Source: Globodera rostochiensis
Lineage: Eukaryota; Nematoda; Chromadorea; Rhabditida; Heteroderidae
Assembly: GCA_018350325.1 (NCBI GenBank)
Contig: JAEVLN010000050.1
Span: 203,893 to 267,892 of the forward strand
Direction: 5' to 3'
DNA length: 64,000 bases
Shown here: positions 45,401-54,871 of the stretch, one piece after another
Numbering within the stretch: position 1 is the first letter of the stretch
Layout: each line of letters starts with the position of its first letter
Position numbers and translations under genes: made by a program
Notes under the pieces: generated by a model
Databases searched by the model: none
Seen by the model: only the letters and a program-made list of their open reading frames with translations
What the model was told of the DNA's origin: nothing

Positions 45401-46022
45401 GATGGCAAATTTTGAGAATGCCTTTTTCAACTTTGAGTGAACTTGCTGAGCGCAACAAAGCTTTCGAGGGGTGGTTTCTACGAAACTTGTACTATGGAAA
45501 CTAACACTCATTCGTCTTATATGATGAACCGCCTTAGGGACCTCCCTGCCAAGAAATTATCAATGCTTAAACTAGGGTTGAGCCCCAACCCCTCGGGTGC
45601 AGGAAAGGATTCAAAATTGTTTGCAGAATCGGATCCTGCGGGATTAATCCTGCAATCCTGCAAAAGCCCAAAAAGTGCACGATTGCGGACCGGATCTTGC
45701 AAAATCCTGCGCAGGATCCGGTCCTGCGCCGCACTCTAGTCGGGGACGACCAATTTTTTCGGGGGTCTGGGCTTAACCCTACTTTAAACTCTCGATTTGG
45801 TTCCGGATAAGAACAATTTTCAGCTAACGGCGATGTTCGTTTTTCCCTCAAAACGCTGATGGCAATGCCGCCATTGCTCCTTGGTACAATTTTGTTCATT
45901 TATTTGTTGAAAATTTTGTCTAAATTTATGACAAAATAAAAAGTCGTAAAACCATTGAACTTCAATTAAATTTAGGGTTTGTTGTGCCCATTGTGCGTGC
46001 CAATCTCATCCGCCCCTACTGA
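42468..46022 (+). CDS. Secreted Cys-rich protein with hydrophobic C-terminus
   Basis: Five exons with matching phases: 42468-42534, 44232-44342, 45129-45365, 45824-45883 and 45976-46022, giving 173 residues. The N-terminus MAPLPSLFALLCSIAVLLV is a signal peptide. The mature part begins LKCKYG and has eight Cys (including SCSDGYHYC, GANCTNG, WGC and TCKCFFG). This spacing recalls nematode Ly6/uPAR or ET-module proteins, but lacks the usual final CN pair (DMDN instead). The last two exons encode LKTLMAMPPLLLGFVVPIV and end RANLIRPY, consistent with a GPI signal or membrane anchor as in Ly6 proteins. That tail is homologous to the repeat-protein genes at 30089 and 50026, with the final intron at the same position and phase. 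Retention of intron 3 would stop at 45413-45415 and give a soluble form. Every intron except the last carries repeats. Confidence 0.72.
42558..42829. mobile_element. Small TIR element with internal minisatellite
   Basis: A perfect 23-bp inverted repeat (42558-42580 against 42807-42829, containing CCGTATATACTCTTGTAATC) encloses about a dozen GGGGGATTATTAGAGG(T/A)TG units. The ends lie next to TA dinucleotides, compatible with a Tc1/mariner-like MITE, but the superfamily is uncertain. It sits in intron 1 of the Cys-rich gene. Confidence 0.8.
43094..44206. mobile_element. hAT-type non-autonomous transposon with 8-bp TSD
   Basis: The left end CAGGCGTGGGCACGGATAC is the exact reverse complement of 44188-44206. 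ATTTTTCC flanks both ends exactly (43086-43093 and 44207-44214), an 8-bp target-site duplication as expected for hAT. Subterminal regions carry multiple GGATATCCG/CGGATATCC and CACGGATACGGACGGAT motifs in inverted orientation. The element is 1,113 bp, has no transposase ORF, and lies in intron 1 about 20 bp upstream of exon 2. The intact ends and TSD suggest a fairly young insertion. Confidence 0.9.
43322..43480 (+). mobile_element. Possible tRNA-derived SINE nested in the hAT element
   Basis: ACTGGCCTAGTGATTAAAC resembles a tRNA A box and GGGTCAGAGTTCTATACCC resembles a B box about 30 bp later. A GC-rich body with CTAGTGGTTACTTTCACCAC follows. No poly-A tail or TSD was identified. Confidence 0.3.
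44629..44971. repeat. Interstitial telomere-like palindromic repeat array
   Basis: About ten units of 36 to 37 bp contain TTAGGCTTAGGCCTAA followed by GCCACCCTGGCTCGGG. Each unit fuses two TTAGGC hexamers to their reverse complement, so GGCTTAGGCCTAAGCC is a perfect 16-bp palindrome. TTAGGC is the canonical nematode telomere repeat. The array lies in intron 2 of the Cys-rich gene. Confidence 0.85.
45571..45776. mobile_element. Short TIR-like element in intron 3
   Basis: CTAGGGTTGAGCCCC at the left faces GGGCTTAACCCTA at the right with one mismatch over 13 bp. The interior is rich in GGATCCTGC/GCAGGATCC inverted motifs and could fold into a long hairpin. No clear target-site duplication. Confidence 0.45.
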
Positions 46023-46285
46023 GTTTGAAGCTGATGCCAAATATGGAGAATTGTGATCAAAGATTCAAAAATCTTTCTTTGAAAATATGACGCCAATTTA
46101 ATAAAATTATATTTGATAAAACTATGCAAAATTAATTCAAATTTGTTGTTTGGAATTCTAATTTCACAAAATTCTTTAAGAAGTCCCCTAAAAAATGATT
46201 GAAATTGTCGCTCGAAGATGCCATTATTAGGGGTGTAAATTTCGTCCCAGTTGGTCCCGGTCCCGGCGGGACCAAAAAACCGGTG

Positions 46286-47516
46286 AAAACTGGCACAAAA
46301 ATTGTTTATAAAATAAAATTTTTTGAATATTATTAAAAATGCTTTAAATAATTTTGGACGGCAAAAAGCCTAATAATAAAGAAAAAAGGTATAATTTTTT
46401 TGGCGGCAAAAAAACTAATAATATTTATTTTTGCGATAAATTTTGCATGACTTTTTCTTCATTTATTTACAAATTGTTGAATTCGGTAATCATTTTTATA
46501 CGGGGATACAGATTTTTTAATAAATGGGAACATTAACAAAATCTTTTCATTCTCTCAAAAAATATCATAAAAAATAACAATTTATGTATAAAAAAAAAAC
46601 TGTGCTAATTTATTACCATAATAACAGAATATTCAGTGCCAAAATTGGGGTTGGGCGCCACGGATTTTTTTTCTCCAACAAAAATTAATTATTTTTGGGG
46701 CATAAAAACCTCTCTAAAATTAAATAATATTATTTGTTTGAGTAGCCGGATCGACCGACCCGAACTTTGCCGAAACATTTTTGGGCCCGGAATGTCTGCC
46801 CATCGTTTCGGCACCATTTTGGCCGGCCTCCCGGTCCAGCTACACAACCACAGGAGCATAAATGTTGTTGAAGATGTACACGGTACATGTGAATACCGGG
46901 GAGGTTGGAGAGTGATCAGAAAGTGCAGAGAGTGATCAAAGAGAGCTTGAACAGAGAAGGCGGGGAGTGATCAGAGGGCTTGGACAGAGAAGGCGGGGAG
47001 TGATCAAAGAGGGCTTGGAGTGATCAGAGGAGACGGGGGAGTGGATCAGAGAAAGAGAGAATGAATTGATTGATTGGGCTCGCGGAGGTATAAAAATGGA
47101 AAAATTAGTGCATAAAAATAGATAAAACATGAACAAAAAACGAAGACGACGACTAGCTGTGACCAAAAGTCTCCCAGAGAGAACGCGATTGACGGCAAAA
47201 AAAAGTTGAACAAATTTTTGGAGCACCGCCAAAATGATGGGCAAAATTTGTTCGACAATCATTTAAAATGATCAATCCCAAAAATCATTTTGACGGAGTT
47301 TGTGATCTATCTGATCAGTGTCAGACTAAAAATGTTCAAGTTTAATCGATCAAAATCCGATCACTTTCAGTAATTCCTCTGCCCATGACCAATGCCGGAT
47401 TGTTTGCCGTGCCCGGTTTGCTGCCGTCCGCCGGTGGACTTTCAGTCCTAAAATCTCATGTTTTTATAGAAATTTTCACACAAAATCTTTAAATTTTTTG
47501 AATTAACAAAATCTTG
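46286..47516 (-). repeat. Inverted copy of zinc-finger gene 3' flank
   Basis: This segment is the reverse complement of about 28480-29755, including the last coding exon of the zinc-finger gene (around 47372-47450) and the TGATCACTCC minisatellite. It lies head to head with the direct copy starting near 47517, making a large imperfect palindrome with arms 46286-47516 and about 48490-49690. A small internal deletion near 46320 distinguishes it from both other copies. Confidence 0.85.
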
Positions 47517-48617
47517 ACAGCAGCATCAGCAACAACAACAGCAAACGATGTACTCTTCTGCTGCTGCTGCTGCTGCTGATGATCATCATCGATTCCAACA
47601 CGGTCAGTGACAACCAGTCATGAATTTGACTAATTTTGCAAAGTTTTTTATTAGTAAATTTTATCATAATTTTTTTGTTAGAATGCCGACAAATTCCGTT
47701 TTTTCTGCAGGTGATTCTGTTGCTGGTGCCGTTTCAGCTGCAGCATCTTTTTACCAGCCATCGCAGCCGACGACAGCAAAACGCGCCCCGAGGCGTTCAA
47801 CGCCGGCGGCGGCGGCGGCGTCTTCAATGGCATCAGAAAAGCAGCCGCCGCAGGGCAAGGCGGCAGCGCCCAAGGGCACAAAAAAGTCACACAAAGCGTC
47901 CACAAATCCGCCCGCACATTTTTGTCCGCACTGTGACCGTGGATTGTCTTCCGATTATTCGCTGAAAGTGGGCGGGCAATTATTATTTATTACTTAAAAA
48001 GATTCAATTTACAATTCTTAATTATTTAATATTTACACTGATTGGAGGAATGAGTAAATAAATGCCAAAATCTTTGGACGAGTTTATCAATTTTTAGGAG
48101 GTGATTTTTTGTTTTGGCTGACTAACAAAACTTTAAGCTTCAGACGGTATAATTTTTTGTGATTTATTCGAAAATGCCATTAAATCTGGCACATTTCACA
48201 GCGGTGTATTAACACAAAAAAGGGCAGCTTTACCTATTCTAATTATGCCTAAAGGGGACTAAAAAGCAATTGTTTTCAGCGGCATTGCCAATCGTGCCCG
48301 AAATTGTTGGGCAAAGAAAGCGCCGGCGGCGGTGGCAAAAAGAAAGGGTTTGTGCCAAAGTTTTGAATGTGCGCAATTATTTTGCCCCCCTCTTTTCGCA
48401 GAAAAAGCAAAAAAGCCGCCGAAGAACAGCATCAGATCATTTGTGATCCGGACAGCACGATGTAAATCAAAATTTTGTTATTTCAAATAATTCAAAGATT
48501 TTGTTTGAAAATTTTTGTAAAAACATGATTTTTAGGAATGAAAGTCCACCGGCGGACGGCAGCAAACCGGGCACGGCAAACAATCCGGCACTGGTCATGG
48601 ACGGAGGAAATCACTGA
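47517..48617 (+). pseudogene. Truncated zinc-finger gene copy C (3' exons intact)
   Basis: The copy starts inside the Gln-rich exon and continues with the finger-3 exon (47711-47967), 48280-48347, 48402-48461 and the last exon (48536-48617), nearly identical to 27681-28587 at a +30 offset inside the copies. One Thr to Lys change (GTAAAP to GKAAAP) is seen. Splice sites and the finger ligands remain, but there is no 5' half or fingers 1 and 2, so it is a partial copy unless spliced to something unseen. Confidence 0.8.
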
Positions 48618-50025
48618 AAGTGATCGAATTTTGATCGATTGAATTTGAAGATTTTTACAGAACCTGACACTGATCAGATAGATCACAAACTCCGTCAAAA
48701 TGATTTTTGGGATTGAACATTTTAAATGATTGTCGAACAAATTTTGCCCAATCATTTTGGCGGTGCTCTCAAAAATTTGTTCAACTTTTTTTTGCCGTCA
48801 ATCGCGTTCTCTCTGGGAGACTTTTGGTCACAGCTAGTCGTCGTCTTCGTTTTTTGTTCATGTTTTATCTATTTTTATGCACTAATTTTTCCATTTTTAT
48901 ACCTCCGCGAGCCCAATCAATCAATTCATTCTCTCTTTCTCTGATCCACTCCCCCGTCTCCTCTGATCACTCCAAGCCCTCTTTGATCACTCCCCGCCTT
49001 CTCTGTCCAAGCCCTCTGATCACTCCCCGCCTTCTCTGTTCAAGCTCTCTTTGATCACTCTCTGCACTTTCTGATCACTCTCCAACCTCCCCGGTATTCA
49101 CATGTACCGTGTACATCTTCAACAACATTTATGCTCCTGTGGTTGTGTAGCTGGACCGGGAGGCCGGCCAAAATGGTGCCGAAACGATGGGCAGACATTC
49201 CGGGCCCAAAAATGTTTCGGCAAAGTTCGGGTCGGTCGATCCGGCTACTCAAACAAATAATATTATTTAATTTTAGAGAGGTTTTTATGCCCCAAAAATA
49301 ATTAATTTTTGTTGGAGAAAAAAAATCCGTGGCGCCCAACCCCAATTTTGGCACTGAATATTCTGTTATTATGGTAATAAATTAGCACAGTTTTTTTTTT
49401 ATACATAAATTGTTATTTTTTATGATATTTTTTGAGAGAATGAAAAGATTTTGTTAATGTTCCCATTTATTAAAAAATCTGTATCCCCGTATAAAAATGA
49501 TTACCGAATTCAACAATTTGTAAATAAATGAAGAAAAAGTCATGCAAAATTTATCGCAAAAATAAATATTATTAGTTTTTTTGCCGTCCAAAAATTATTT
49601 TAAAGCATTTTTAATATTCAAAAAAATTTGTTTGACACGAATTTCAATTCAATTTATTTTATAAACAATTTTTGGTGCCAGTTTTTCAATAAATGCAACG
49701 ATAAAGCACCTAAAAATAAAAAAATCTTTATTTATTATTATTAAAATATTTTTAATGAATTATTAATGAAATTTAATTTCTGCAAATTCATCAAAAATAA
49801 AAAAGGAGAAACAAAGAGCCAAATAATAAATTGGCATTTTTGATGCCCTTCCTACAAAACCAACTCAAACATTTGGCAAATCAAAGTGCCTAACGACAAT
49901 TTGAATTAATTTGCATTGTTTATTTGAAATGCATTTAAATTCGATGGCATTTCAAAAAAAGATCTTTGAGTCTTTCTTTGATCACTCTTTCTTGCCTCAT
50001 TCATCGTTCTTCTTCCTCTTCAAGC
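48618..50025. other. Second copy of the 28588-30088 flank
   Basis: Near-identical to 28588-30088, differing mainly by a shorter TGATCACTCC array and small substitutions. It includes the same 99-codon minus-strand ORF (49055-49354). No further gene is seen. Confidence 0.7.
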
Positions 50026-50972
50026 TCAGAACGGACGGAGGAGATTGGCGCGGACAATGGGCACAACAATCCCTAAAATTTAATTGAAATTACAATGTTT
50101 TTAGAAATATAAATGCACAAAATTACCAAGCATCAAAGGCGGCAGCGCCATCACCATGTTGACGCAGAGACGAGGACCAGCGCCGTTGGGCGCGTCCTGA
50201 ATAGTTGTAAAAATAATCAAAATTATTATTTTTTTGTTTTTTTTTGTATGTTTTTAGAAAAATAAAACTAATTATTCCGTCCAATTAATGATATTAAAGG
50301 GGTGTTTGTCTTACCTTGGAAACCAATGCGGCGGCGGCGGCACACGGCTTTGGATTGAGGCGGGCGGTCGGATCGGCATTGGCAAGGGGGCGGGCGGTCG
50401 GATCGGCATTGGCAAGGGGGCGGGCGGTCGGATCGGCATTGGCAAGGGGGCGGGCGGTCGGATTGGCATTGGCAAGGGGGCGGGCGGTCGGATTGGCATT
50501 GGCAAGGGGGCGGGCGGTCGGATTGGCATTGGCAAGGGGGCGGGCGGTCGGATTGGCATTGGCAATGGGGCGGGCGGTCGGATCGGCATTGGCAAGGGGG
50601 CGGGCGGTCGGATCGGCATTGGCAAGGGGGCGGGCGGTCGGATTGGCAGTAGCGGGTGCATTTTTCTGCAAAACTTTGGATTAGAATTTTCCTTTTGGTT
50701 ATGTCCTTTTTACCTCAACAGGAAAGGGAAGATCTGGCAGGGTGCCGTCGGTTGTAGTGCCCAACTCGTGCGCCGGAGTACTGGTCTAAAAGTGTAAAAA
50801 AACATTTAATATTCTCGGCATTTTCACAATGGAATCGGAATTTATTTAATTTATTTAAATTTACAATGGTCGCGGCGGTGGTCGTCGGCTCGGGCGGCTG
50901 TTCCTGTTGGCCGCCAACGGAGTTGGCTCCCAAAAAAACAACACACAAAAACAAAATCATAATTGGGGACAT
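50026..50972 (-). CDS. Secreted protein with 10-residue tandem repeats, copy 2
   Basis: Minus-strand exons 50865-50972, 50714-50785, 50315-50665, 50127-50196 and 50026-50072 give 215 residues. It is the same protein as copy 1 at 30089-31004, with one extra repeat (ten units), one RPIANA variant and a Thr to Met change in the hydrophobic tail ([10 protein letters not shown]). Signal peptide, splice sites, phases and stop are all intact, so both copies look functional. The difference of exactly one 30-bp unit shows that the repeat domain changes length in frame. Upstream, the same short GGGACAAA-type repeats precede the start. Confidence 0.75.
50361..50648 (-). repeat. 30-bp in-frame coding repeat, ten units
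   Basis: Same 30-bp unit as at 30423-30680 with a different order of Asn and Asp variants (reading the protein: N D D N N N N D D D, against N D D D D N N N D in copy 1), plus one GCAATGG variant. The changed order implies internal unit exchange, not only gain of one unit. Confidence 0.92.
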
Positions 50973-51329
50973 TTTTTGCTTTTCGAAAATGGGAAAGGCA
51001 ATGTGCAAAAAAATCACATCAAATTAAAATTCAATTGGAAATGCGACAAAATGTGCCCTTAACTGAGTGATGGTGCAAAATGTCCCCCCTGACAAATGAG
51101 TGTTGGGACAAATTGTCCCCAAACTGAGAGAGGGGACAAAATTTCCCCAGCAGAGATGTACCGAATGAATGTGTCTTAAGAATTGAGGGCATTTAAATAG
51201 AAAATTTTTGTGAACGCTCCAAAAAAGAATCATAGGGAGAAAAGAAAACGAAAATTCCTGTCGAAAGATGTTGCTAAATATATAAAATGTTGTGTTTCGT
51301 GATGAATCATTTTCGATTTTATGCGATGA

Positions 51330-53090
51330 ACCCCCCCCCCCCCCCCTCTTTCAGAAATAAAGAAAGGCTTCCAATGGTTTTTAGCCGTACCATCCACAGC
51401 ATAACAATTTGTTGAATCATTTCGATTTTGTGCGATGCCCCCCCCCTACCCTCAAAAAAAGAAACTTTCCAACGTATTCCGAAGATGCATCACCCAATCG
51501 TTGTTAGCATTCATTTTGTTTAATCATTTTTGGATTTTGTGCGATGCCCCCCCCCTACCCTCAAAAAAAGAAACTTTCCAACGTATTCCTAAGATGCATC
51601 ACCCAATCGTTGTTAGCATTCATTTTGTTTAATCATTTTTGGATTTTGTGCGATGCCCCCCCCCCTACCCTCAAAAAAAGAAACTTTCCAACGTATTCCG
51701 AAGATGCATCACCCAATCGTTGTTAGCATTCATTTTGTTTAATCATTTTTGGATTTTGTGCGATGCCCCCCCCTACCCTCAAAAAAGAAACTTTCCAACG
51801 TATTCCGAAGATGCATCACCCAATCGTTGTTAGCATTCATTTTGTTTAATCATTTTTGGATTTTGTGCGATGCCCCCCCCCCTACCCTCAAAAAAAGAAA
51901 CTTTCCAACGTATTCCGAAGATGCATCACCCAATCGTTGTTAGCATTCATTTTGTTTAATCATTTTTGGATTTTGTGCGATGCCCCCCCCTACCCTCAAA
52001 AAAAGAAACTTTCCAACGTATTCCTAAGATGCATCACCCAATCGTTGTTAGCATTCATTTTGTTTAATCATTTTTGGATTTTGTGCGATGCCCCCCCCTA
52101 CCCTCAAAAAAAGAAACTTTCCAACGTATTCCGAAGATGCATCACCCAATCGTTGTTAGCATTCATTTTGTTTAATCATTTTTGGATTTTGTGCGATGCC
52201 CCCCCCCTACCCTCAAAAAAAGAAACTTTCCAACGTATTCCGAAGATGCATCACCCAATCGTTGTTAGCATTCATTTTGTTTAATCATTTTTGGATTTTG
52301 TGCGATGCCCCCCCCCTACCCTCAAAAAAAGAAACTTTCCAACGTATTCCGAAGATGCATCACCCAATCGTTGTTAGCATTCATTTTGTTTAATCATTTT
52401 TGGATTTTGTGCGATGCCCCCCCCCTACCCTCAAAAAAAGAAACTTTCCAACGTATTCCGAAGATGCATCACCCAATCGTTGTTAGCATTCATTTTGTTT
52501 AATCATTTTTGGATTTTGTGCGATGCCCCCCCCCTACCCTCAAAAAAAGAAACTTTCCAACGTATTCCTAAGATGCATCACCCAATCGTTGTTAGCATTC
52601 ATTTTGTTTAATCATTTTTGGATTTTGTGCGATGCCCCCCCCTACCCTCAAAAAAAGAAACTTTCCAACGTATTCCGAAGATGCATCACCCAATCGTTGT
52701 TAGCATTCATTTTGTTTAATCATTTTTGGATTTTGTGCGATGCCCCCCCCCTACCCTCAAAAAAAGAAACTTTCCAACGTATTCCGAAGATGCATCACCC
52801 AATCGTTGTTAGCATTCATTTTGTTTAATCATTTTTGGATTTTGTGCGATGCCCCCCCCCTACCCTCAAAAAAAGAAACTTTCCAACGTATTCCGAAGAT
52901 GCATCACCCAATCGTTGTTAGCATTCATTTTGTTTAATCATTTTTGGATTTTGTGCGATGCCCCCCCCCTACCCTCAAAAAAAGAAACTTTCCAACGTAT
53001 TCCGAAGATGCATCACCCAATCGTTGTTAGCATTCATTTTGTTTAATCATTTTTGGATTTTGTGCGATGCCCCCCCCCCTACCCTCAAAA
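51330..53090. repeat. 109-bp tandem repeat, about sixteen units
   Basis: Units of 107 to 110 bp are almost identical; differences lie in the C-run length and an occasional TATTCCTAAG for TATTCCGAAG. C-tracts start near 51437, 51546, 51655 and so on to 53070. Copy 1 (31362-31765) has only about three units. The chain of 65-codon ORFs here is the repeat read in one frame. Confidence 0.95.
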
Positions 53091-53958
53091 AAAGAAACTT
53101 TTCCAACAAAATTCCGACGATGAATCATCCAGGTTGGCTCATTGGCATTTTGTAGGAAGGCGGCCTCATTCGCGGTCGCAGTATATGGGTAAATATCAAT
53201 TTTTTTTTTTATTTCGTTTATTTTAAAGAATTTAATTTGGTTTTATTTAAGCCTTGATAGGCTCCAACATTCATCGGATTGGTGGGGTTTTTAAATTTTC
53301 AAATTTCAAATTATTCCTCTAATATTTCTGTTATTTCGAATTGGGGGGTTTACTCATCAAATATTCTTTTTTATAAATTATAATGCACAACTTTCATTTA
53401 TATAATGAAGCAATTAACATAAATATGGCCTGGGGTCTTTTTTCGGATTTAATTTGTTTTCAAATTTTTCTCTCAGCGCCTTACTCTCTCTTCTTTGCAT
53501 GCGCGTCGTTGAAGCTGACAAAACAAATAAAAGTTTTGGATTTGATATCAAATTACCTACATTAAAAGATATGCACACAACGGAAGAAAAAGAGTGATCG
53601 ATTTTCTAAAATTTTTCGGCAGCGCCGCCCGCCCGTCCGATCGACGCCCCCCTCCCGTCGCCATTCTTCACTTTGTCCGCGTCATCAGCCAGCCGCCCTT
53701 TTAAAAAGCCCAAAAAAAGAGAGAGCCAGCATGTGAATTAATTGTGTGACCGATTTTACTGCTTTTTGTTCAAGACCCCGTGCGGTCAATGTCCGGGGCC
53801 CAACCGGATAACGAAAAGCTCCTAAACAGCTCGGGCACCCGGATGGCTAACCACCGAACTGCTTGAGAATGCCCCCCGTTTTATTATTCATCTATCCATT
53901 TGCCTAAAAATTTGGGGGTTTGAAAATCGATTGTACATACATATTGTACAACAAACAG
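53091..53958. other. Second copy of the pre-cdc14 region
   Basis: Near-identical to 31766-32520, then unique sequence leading into a cdc14 exon that copy 1 lacks. No other exon is convincing. Confidence 0.5.
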
Positions 53959-54810
53959 ATTATAATTATGCCAATGCCAACCTTGCCGCCGCCGCCGGCG
54001 ACAGCCAAGTGCCTATGAATGACAGGAAAACGGTTTATGTGGACATTGACAGCCACGTGCACTACGGTGAATGAACAAAACGGGCAAACTTAAAAAAGAA
54101 AAACTCAAATTACCCGTTCTGGACGGACCCGTCTTGTCCAAACATCTCTTCACCAAATGCAGCCCCCCCCTGTATTCGGGAAACCGGGTAAAAAAATGTT
54201 CATTGCCCTAAGGCACAATTTGGCTAACACAAAAAATAATCGCTAAAAAAATAGGCCGAATTCCAAAAAAATGTTGAAGTTTGTTTAATGACAAAATTGT
54301 TGATGATTTTGATCAATGATCAGATGCCTTCTACGACGATTTTGGTCCTTTAAATTTGGCGGTGCTCTTCCGGTTCTGTCAGTTCCTGCACGCGTTGGTG
54401 CTGCACCACGGGCCCGGCGGCAGCGGCCAACAAGCGCAGCAACAGAAGCGCATTTTCCTCTACACCAGCGCGGAGTTTGTTTTGTTTATTTGACTTTTTG
54501 ATAGAGAAATTGGCTTTTCAATGACAAAAGTCCGTTTTCAATCATTTTATTTAAGTCCAAAGAATCGAGTAAACGCCGTCTTTCTGGTCGCCTCTTACAT
54601 GGTTTTACAATTCCATAAAAATATATAAATTATGAATTTGTATAGATCCTTTACCACCATTTGACCGCCGAACAAGCCTATCTTCGGCTACAGGCCGCCG
54701 AGCCGCCGCCGTTCATCGGGTTTCGCGACGCGTCGCTCGGCCCGCCGTCGTATTTGCTGCACGTGCAGCACGTGATCAAGGCATGCAAAGCGGCAATTGC
54801 GGCATTTTAA
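53959..54810 (+). pseudogene. cdc14: cdc14-like phosphatase fragments, copy 2 (truncated)
   Basis: Exon 53959-54066 ends KTVYVDIDSHVHY and splices in phase to exon 54324-~54483 (DAFYDDFGPLNLAVLFRF ... KRIFLYTSAEF). Exon 54556-54601 encodes PKNRVNAVFLVASYM and exon 54646-~54784 encodes ILYHHLTAEQAYLRL and FIGFRDAS. These follow the order of the N-terminal, non-catalytic half of CDC14. The donor after the last exon is GCATGC, where copy 1 has GTATGC. The catalytic exons are missing: within 90 bp the sequence passes into the satellite. Neither copy is complete; copy 2 keeps the N-terminal exons and copy 1 the DEYEH and HCK exons. If joined across more than 20 kb they would not make a gene, so this is read as decayed duplicates. 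Confidence 0.82.
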
Positions 54811-54871
54811 TGCCTTTTAGTTCTATAAATTAACAAAATTTTATTGGGAGAATGAATTTTTGGGCAACCAG

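Noticed and set aside
45437..45739. 100-codon ORF in intron 3 of the Cys-rich gene
   Set aside because: It overlaps the TIR-like element with GGATCCTGC inverted motifs and has no domain.
51435..53155. Series of 65-codon ORFs (MPPPYPQKKKLSN)
   Set aside because: They are successive units of the 109-bp tandem repeat.
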